In this document: piece by piece, positions 8,683-13,429 of the stretch
How the letters are laid out: every line of letters begins with the position of its first letter
Numbering within the stretch: position 1 is the stretch's first letter
Source: Candidatus Endonucleibacter bathymodioli
Lineage (GTDB): Bacteria; Pseudomonadota; Gammaproteobacteria; Pseudomonadales; Endozoicomonadaceae
NCBI GenBank assembly: GCA_030674915.1
Contig: JASXSV010000040.1
Span: 1 to 15,311, forward strand
DNA: 15,311 nucleotides
Direction: 5' to 3'
The notes under the pieces: model-generated
The model's database searches: none
Told to the model about the DNA's origin: nothing
The model's input: the letters and a program-made list of their open reading frames with translations, nothing else
Made by a program: the position numbers and the translations under genes

Positions 8683-8815
8683 TCTATTCTCCTTGAGAGT
8701 GAAGGGTTATGAATGCTCTTGCTCACTTTAACCACCCGCTACTCTTAGTTCTTGGAAGCTTGCTGGTTTGTCGCCTACCCACACTTTTTGATGGTAACAG
8801 GTATAGATAGTGTTT
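8683..8815 (+). repeat. Interspersed repeat, copy D (murJ-ribF gap)
   Basis: Diverged copy of the module at 2270, 3409 and 7468. It shares ATCTATT..TC and GTGAAGG with copy A, and CTGGTTTG..GCCTACCCACAC, GATGGTAACAGGTATA and ATAGTGTT with copy B. It nearly fills the gap between the murJ stop (8826) and ribF. An ATG-started 33-codon frame at 8709-8810 runs through it on the plus strand. Confidence 0.55.
8709..8810 (+). CDS. Tentative 33-aa hydrophobic peptide frame within repeat D
   Basis: ATG at 8709, TAG at 8808-8810, antisense to the surrounding genes. It begins MNALAHFNHPLLLVLGSLLV and ends DGNRYR, with a possible short membrane helix in the middle. GTGAAGG lies three to seven bases before the ATG. 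The same frame in repeat copies B and C gives related peptides (L-x-H-P-x-x-LLL-x-G ... FN-x-x-G), also ending soon after, but those copies have no ATG. Shared ancestry of the DNA alone would give the same phase, so expression is unproven. I rate it as worth noting, not as an established gene. Confidence 0.2.
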   Translation: MNALAHFNHPLLLVLGSLLVCRLPTLFDGNRYR

Positions 8816-8825
8816 TTTTCAGGGT

Positions 8826-10391
8826 TTAATGGCGGAAGTGCTTTAGCCGAACACCACCTATCCATAATGTTATGGTATAAACGGTCAAGCCAGAAATCAC
8901 AACTATAAAGGCCTGCGTTACCCGCTCTCGCAAAGAAGATTCTAGCCAAAAAGCCACGTCGACTTGAAGCCACAATAGTACAGCAATCATTGCCCCGTTG
9001 GCGAGCAACATCTGAAGACTATAACGTCCCCATCCTTTGGATGGTCTAAAGACTCGGGATTTCTTCAAGCCGAGATAAAGCATACCGGCATTCATAAATG
9101 CCGATATTGTTGTTGCCAGAGCCAGGCCCGCATGTTGAAGAGGAAGGATCAGCGCTAAATTTAAGACCATGTTAGCTACTAGAGTTTTAACAGCAATGGT
9201 GACAGGGGTTTTGGTGTCTTGGCGAGCAAAATAACCCGGTGCTAGTACCTTTATTAGCATAAAAGCTATTATGCCTAGGGAGTATGCGCGAAGGCTCGCA
9301 GCAGCCATAAATACGTCATGATGAGTCATTTCGCCGTAGCAAAACAGTGTTGCTATTAAAGGTTCTGCCAAAATAAATAGAGCGATCCCAGCAGGTATTC
9401 CCATTAGCAAAACCAAACGAATCGCCCAGTCTAAGGTCTGAGAAAAAGACTCCTCAGAAGCTGTTGAATATTTGCGGGAAAGGCTTGGCAATATTACGGT
9501 AGCTATTGCTATCCCAAACACCCCTAATGGCAATTCTGACAATCTGTCTGAATAGTAGAGCCAAGAAACACTACCTGGTTGGAGAAAAGATGCGAGCACT
9601 GTATCCAGTAATAGATTGATTTGACTGACTGAAACTCCAAACAGAGCAGGCACCATTAAGGTCATGATACGGCGTACACCTTCGTGTTTGGGATCCCAGC
9701 GTGGCATGGGTAACAGCCTAATTTGAAGCAAAAAAGGTAATTGCAATAATAGCTGAGAAATTCCAGCTATCACTACTCCCCAAGCAAGAGCCATAACTGG
9801 CTCTGAAAACCAAGGTGATAAGTAAATAGTAGCGCCAACCAAGCTTAAATTAAGCAATACAGGGGTAAAGGCAGGAATGGCAAATCTGCTGTAGCTATTA
9901 AGTATTGCGCCGGCTAAGCCTGTCATGGATATTAAAAATAAATACGGAAAGGTGATTCGCAGCATGTCGCCAGCCAACGTCATTTTGGCCTCGTCATAAT
10001 AAAAACCGGGAGCAAATACTCGGACTAAAAGTGGAGCTGCCAGCATGCAAACCACTGTTACCATAATGAGTGTGCCGGCAAGTACGCCGCTGACCCTGCT
10101 TACTAGGTTCCGAACTTCATCAATGGCTTTTGTTGTGCGGTATTCCGAAAGAACCGGAACGAATGCTTGGGAAAAAGCACCTTCCGCAAAAAGACGGCGC
10201 ATAAAATTGGGTATTTTAAAAGCTACAAAAAAAGCATCTGCTGAGGCTGTAGAGCCAAAGTAATTGGCAATCACTATGTCCCTTAGTAGACCTAAAACTC
10301 TGGATGTCATAGTCATAATTCCAACCAGTAGGCTGGATCGTAGCAACCCATGTTTTTTTTGTGGTGATCGTGTGAGTGTGTTTTTTGACAT
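8826..10391 (-). CDS. murJ: Lipid II flippase MurJ (MviN)
   Basis: MOP-superfamily integral membrane protein that flips lipid II across the inner membrane for peptidoglycan synthesis. The 521-aa sequence has the many hydrophobic helices expected of a 14-span protein. The family hallmarks are SRVLGLLRDIVIANYFG with the two essential arginines (R31 and R37 here), DAFFVAFKIPNFMRRLFAEG and AFSQAFVPVLSEY. Further on are GAILNSYSRFAIPAFTPVLLN, PALFGVSVSQINLLLDT, GSVSWLYYSDRLSELPLGV and KVLAPGYFARQDTKTPV, all conserved. The N-terminus is about 13 residues longer than in E. coli, with a basic stretch before the first helix; AAGG lies rather far (about 13-15 bases) upstream of the ATG at 10389-10391. 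It heads the block murJ-ribF-ileS-lspA-fkpB-ispH, so the main promoter should lie above 10391. Confidence 0.97.
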   Translation of the reverse strand: MSKNTLTRSPQKKHGLLRSSLLVGIMTMTSRVLGLLRDIVIANYFGSTASADAFFVAFKIPNFMRRLFAEGAFSQAFVPVLSEYRTTKAIDEVRNLVSRVSGVLAGTLIMVTVVCMLAAPLLVRVFAPGFYYDEAKMTLAGDMLRITFPYLFLISMTGLAGAILNSYSRFAIPAFTPVLLNLSLVGATIYLSPWFSEPVMALAWGVVIAGISQLLLQLPFLLQIRLLPMPRWDPKHEGVRRIMTLMVPALFGVSVSQINLLLDTVLASFLQPGSVSWLYYSDRLSELPLGVFGIAIATVILPSLSRKYSTASEESFSQTLDWAIRLVLLMGIPAGIALFILAEPLIATLFCYGEMTHHDVFMAAASLRAYSLGIIAFMLIKVLAPGYFARQDTKTPVTIAVKTLVANMVLNLALILPLQHAGLALATTISAFMNAGMLYLGLKKSRVFRPSKGWGRYSLQMLLANGAMIAVLLWLQVDVAFWLESSLRERVTQAFIVVISGLTVYTITLWIGGVRLKHFRH

Positions 10392-10706
10392 ACGAAGTCA
10401 ACTGCCTTGGGAGGGAAATGTAATGAAGAGCTGGGTTGGTAGAAGATCAACAGACTTTATAGCATACGATCCATAATTGCTCATCCTTATTAATGAATCT
10501 ATGAGCGGTGTTTGTTTACATCGCTGTTGTAGCTGCTCAAGATACTTTCTTCAGTTTTTCGGATAAACATCTGTCTTGATTAAGCCAAGCCGTGTGAGTT
10601 AAAGGTCAGTTCCATGTTGGCTTGTTACCGCAGTGCTCCAGGGGGGAGTTATTTTGCCTACTGGTAAACCTTCCGACAGCTACGCATGAGTGCCTCAAAG
10701 TCTCCA
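10392..10706. other. Spacer upstream of murJ, no gene found
   Basis: This stretch should carry the murJ promoter. In minus-strand sense TATGCTATAAAG (around 10455-10466) could supply a -10 box, but no well-spaced -35 is evident. The gene for ribosomal protein S20 (rpsT), often next to murJ in related genomes, is not visible here on either strand. The distal half may be the non-coding tail of the possible IS110-type remnant to its right. Confidence 0.4.
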
Positions 10707-10838
10707 TTATGTCGTTGACGAGGTGTCAGCAATTTCAACCCTCTGTGTCTGTCTGCTTCGTTGTGCTATCTGGCAAAGCCACGTACCCAGTTTTGGATTT
10801 TCAGCCTTATAGATATTATTTGATTTTTGATTAAGCAT
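10707..10838 (-). pseudogene. Possible C-terminal remnant of an IS110-family transposase
   Basis: An ATG-started 43-codon frame reads ...KAENPKLGTWLCQIAQRSRQ then TQRVEIADTSSTT and a stop, with W-R-L directly after the stop in the same frame. The spacing W-L...R...V-x-(I/L)-A-(N/D)......W-x-L matches the closing segment of IS110/IS1111 transposases (pattern VALANK.AR..WAL) with several substitutions. If right, this is a heavily mutated tail with a stop before the conserved Trp. The match is by eye and weak, and there is no good ribosome-binding site for an independent small gene. Confidence 0.28.
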
Positions 10839-10852
10839 AGTTCTTCTAGCTT

Positions 10853-10943
10853 AAGAAAGTAAGAAAGTAAGAAAGTAAGAAAGTAAGAAAGTAAGAAAGT
10901 AAGAAAGTAAGAAAGTAAGAAAGTAAGAAAGTAAGAAAGTAAG
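10853..10943. repeat. Octanucleotide microsatellite (AAGAAAGT)11
   Basis: Eleven perfect head-to-tail copies of AAGAAAGT plus a partial AAG. On the plus strand the array has stops in every frame; on the minus strand it is open in all frames. It lies between murJ's upstream region and the long leader of the plus-strand surface-protein gene, with no gene running through it. Perfect identity over 91 bp implies ongoing slippage or recent expansion. Confidence 0.97.
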
Positions 10944-11320
10944 TCTGCACATAATAGATGATATTGTCAATTGTATGATGCTTCATAAAAAAACTAGTTG
11001 TTCTCGTTACTTTTGGGCTAAACTGTACTTGAATTTTGTCTGTTGAAATTTAACTAATTTATATTGCTGAGTAGTTTGTAGTATTTATATTGCATGTATA
11101 AGTAATGGTGGTATTGAATTATACGATGCATTATGCTGGCGGGCTAGACAAATAAATTTTCAAAACTGACGCTAAACGTGAGAGTGCGCAGTTATGAGTA
11201 TCGATTATTTAATTAGTTTCGGTTGGGTTGCCGGTGTCAATATCTTGAGCTAACTTCAGTGCAGCATGTTTATAATATAAGTATTTATTCTCAATAACAT
11301 ATAGCAAAACAGGATGCAGT
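10944..11320. other. AT-rich leader upstream of the surface-protein gene
   Basis: No convincing gene. A 19-codon ATG frame at about 11193 (MSIDYLIS...) is too short and unlike anything known. The segment is AT-rich and ends in the promoter-like boxes listed separately, followed by AGGA ahead of the ATG at 11321. Confidence 0.5.
11245..11276 (+). promoter_or_regulatory. Putative sigma70-type promoter for the 11321 gene
   Basis: TATAAT at 11271-11276 is a perfect -10 box, 44 bases before the ATG at 11321. The best upstream partner is TTGAGC at 11245-11250, but the 20-base spacer is longer than the usual 16-18, so the promoter may be weak or need an activator. Confidence 0.35.
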
Positions 11321-11876
11321 ATGAAACATAGAATAACGCAGTGTGTTTTATTTATGCTAGCGTGCATTAGCGTCAAGCTTATGCTATAAATCTGCTAGAT
11401 CTGGCTTTAAAAGCGTTCTTGCTTTCTGCTACATCCGTGAGTTCTGCATTTATACCATCTCACCTGACTGAGTGGAAAAACGTAACACTGCCTTTTACTT
11501 CGACTGGCAACTTACCTTTCTACCGAGTTTTGCGTTGTCCAGATAATGAAATAGTGCGTAACTACCTATCGTCAGTAGTTTGTAAAAAGCATGAGGAATA
11601 TCATTGCCTATCCCAAAGCGATATATATGTAGAAACAGTAGAAACATGCTTAGAGATCAGCTTATTCGTACCGTCTGGTAATAGACCGTCTCTGGGGCAT
11701 GTGACGTATCCGCTACCTTTAAATAATATTGGCTGTAGGGAGCCATTCCTGACAGTGCACCCACGGCATAGTAATGAGTTTAGTTCCTGCGAGGAACAAG
11801 AAGCTCAATGTGTTTCGGAAGGACAGATATTGAGAAGTGATCCGTTTCCGTATGATGGTAAAACCTATCGTCAGAT

Positions 11877-13034
11877 GTGTGCAGTGACAATGACTATTCA
11901 CCAGTTGACGCCAATGATATGAATAGAGTGCTAGAGAAGGACATTTACGGTTTTGCGGATATGTCCTGCTATTTCAATCCACCAGCTGAGCCTAAGTCAG
12001 CATATAGTAGCACAACGTATTCAAGGATAGCACAACGTATTCAAGTAATAGCACAACGTATTCAAGTAATAGCACAGCGTATTCAAGTAATAGCACAGCG
12101 TATTCAAGTGATAGCACAAACGTATTCAAGTGATAGCATAACAAGTCCAAGTATTTTGCTAACTAAAGATGAAATTATGAATTCAGAGTCAATTCATATA
12201 GATGGTCATATAGATCTGTTATATGCCAACGTGCATGGTTTATCTACAGCCTCAAAACTTCCTCCTATCCTTCTTATCGCAGGAGGTGTTCCTTTTATGA
12301 TAATTATTCCTTTGTGTATTTTACGTTACCCTATCGCTCCTGAAACCATGGCTGCTGATGATGCAACCATGGCTACTGATGATGAAAACAAGAAAGCAAT
12401 TAAGGGAACATATAAAGACGCGCATGGTAATACAATAACATTCTATTGTACGGCAAAGGTATCAGATGATGAAGGATGCATTGAGCTTCAAGGTAGAATT
12501 TCTGCAGATGGTAATGTAAACCAAAAATCATTAGTAGCGCAACTCTTTTCTCAATGTGGGGTAGGAAGAAACAATGATGCAGGAAATATCTCTGTAGTAA
12601 GTGCAAAGTTGTTCGCCATAGATGGTGCAACAGGTGCAGAGGGTGAAGGCTCATGCGATCATATATCTGGAGATTGCCACAATAAAACCAGAGCAAAAAA
12701 AATGGCAGACGACTATGAGATAAAACAAAGGGCAAGGAAACAAAGCCAGAGTCCATTACTATCTTTTAAGAGAAAAAAGCTAAAGAACGAACTTTCACAA
12801 AGCCAATCTCAATTAGAAAAGCCAAGGTGTAACACGGCGCAGACAATGCCGGAAAGTCTTGATTTAGAAGATCTAAATGAACAGATGGAAGAACTGAGGT
12901 TAGTAGATAATAATAGAGATAAAGAAGAACTACAAACCTGTGGTGGTGAAACTATCAGTATGGCTAATGAAGAAACAAAAAAGGTAAAAAACAAATTAAA
13001 GTTAACAAAGCATGGAGAGCAAAGTTCAGAATAA
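11877..13034 (+). CDS. Distal open part: repeat stalk, membrane span, charged tail
   Basis: Open for 385 codons from a GTG that is probably only a frame entry point, not a true start. In order: acidic NDYSPVDANDMNR; a stalk of six 21-bp repeats (12009-12134), presently read as IAQRIQV heptads but as STTYSSN in the original frame; SITSPSILLTKDE; one membrane span LPPILLIAGGVPFMIIIPLC followed by ILRY; a 21-bp duplication giving TMAADDA-TMATDDE; then a tail of about 220 residues. The tail has a moderately hydrophobic region (GTYKDAHGNTITFYCTAKVS and on), then a basic stretch SFKRKKLKNEL and a Lys/Glu-rich, likely coiled or disordered end. I recognise no domain. The plan matches that of the convergent gene at 13430. 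Function unknown; a surface protein or host-directed membrane protein is an inference from architecture only. Confidence 0.6.
   Translation: MCSDNDYSPVDANDMNRVLEKDIYGFADMSCYFNPPAEPKSAYSSTTYSRIAQRIQVIAQRIQVIAQRIQVIAQRIQVIAQTYSSDSITSPSILLTKDEIMNSESIHIDGHIDLLYANVHGLSTASKLPPILLIAGGVPFMIIIPLCILRYPIAPETMAADDATMATDDENKKAIKGTYKDAHGNTITFYCTAKVSDDEGCIELQGRISADGNVNQKSLVAQLFSQCGVGRNNDAGNISVVSAKLFAIDGATGAEGEGSCDHISGDCHNKTRAKKMADDYEIKQRARKQSQSPLLSFKRKKLKNELSQSQSQLEKPRCNTAQTMPESLDLEDLNEQMEELRLVDNNRDKEELQTCGGETISMANEETKKVKNKLKLTKHGEQSSE
12009..12134 (+). repeat. Six tandem 21-bp units encoding a Ser/Thr stalk
   Basis: Units start at 12009 (20 bp), 12029, 12050, 12071, 12092 (21 bp each) and 12113 (22 bp), consensus AGCACARCGTATTCAAGTRAT. 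The first unit has lost one base and the last has gained an A, so units 2-5 are read one frame off while everything outside stays in frame. Confidence 0.95.
12345..12386 (+). repeat. Two tandem 21-bp units after the membrane span
   Basis: ACCATGGCTRCTGATGATG followed by CA or AA, at 12345-12365 and 12366-12386, encoding TMAADDA and TMATDDE. In frame, directly after the predicted membrane helix on the tail side. Confidence 0.85.
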
Positions 13035-13429
13035 CAATTATAAAAGAAACAAGATCAGCATAAAAGACGTAATAGAGAGTGTAAATAACTCTGTGTATTT
13101 GCCTTAGTTAAACGTAATCTGATAATCGTGTTTCAAAAACAATCATAAAGTGATTCAGTGCCGAACGCCAATTGCGTATCGGCATCGTCCAATGTTTCAA
13201 GGCCTCGCGCGTGGCAAGGTGAACTACCTTCTTTGCCGAATCATCATGCGGAAATAACTTACAAAGTAGCAAGCCGTGAGGATTATAAAAGGTACCAGCA
13301 GCCAGATAACATCTAAAATATCAGGCGCTTGTACTTATGGTATTAGTTTATAAAAGTTCTGTGATTAATCATCATTATCTTCTTGAGGGTCTGCTGTTAG
13401 AGCACAAGTATCATCGTTATCATCACCTG
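13035..13429. other. Intergenic gap between the convergent genes
   Basis: Apart from the IS256 fragment there is no gene. A weak hairpin AGAGT/ACTCT at about 13075-13092 follows the plus-strand gene but lacks a T-run, so no terminator is assigned. On the minus strand just beyond the GLUG gene's stop, another frame encodes an acidic run (see findings). Confidence 0.5.
13108..13258 (-). pseudogene. C-terminal fragment of an IS256-family (mutator) transposase
   Basis: The minus strand reads [20 protein letters not shown] then [30 protein letters not shown] and a TAA at 13108-13110. LFP.D.SA.K...LA......WTMPIR.W..ALN.F...F..RL is the conserved C-terminus of IS256-type DDE transposases. Upstream of about 13258 the frame stays open for a few codons but no longer resembles the family, so the fragment starts there abruptly. 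The catalytic domain and both element ends are missing. It sits in the gap between the two convergent membrane-protein genes. Confidence 0.85.

Larger units (their letters stand above)
11321..13034 (+). pseudogene. Large secreted/membrane protein gene with multiple frameshifts
   Basis: Three frames join into one protein of about 570 aa that I do not recognise. From the ATG at 11321 (AGGA seven bases upstream) the frame reads MKHRITQCVLFMLACISV, a signal-peptide core, then runs into a TAA at 11387. One missing base near 11372 would continue it as QAYA-INLLDLALKAFLLS, giving a textbook A-Y-A signal-peptidase site. The second part, to 11922, is a Cys-rich ectodomain (for example RVLRCPDNEIV, SVVCKKHEEYHC, NNIGCREPF, FSSCEEQEAQC). 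A second one-base loss near 11880 joins DGKTYRQMC to SDNDYSPVDANDMNRVLEKD and the distal part. Each junction gives sensible protein, so one ancestral gene is much likelier than three small ones. Sequencing errors are an alternative, but the neighbouring housekeeping genes show none. Confidence 0.7.

Noticed and set aside
8728..8973. Minus-strand 81-codon frame overlapping the murJ 3' end and repeat D
   Set aside because: Overlaps murJ in another frame and reads through the repeat; no support as a gene.
10853..10952. Minus-strand 33-codon frame MCRL followed by TFLLSYFL repeats through the microsatellite
   Set aside because: It exists only because the octanucleotide repeat has no stops on that strand; there is no ribosome-binding site and it ends at the array edge.
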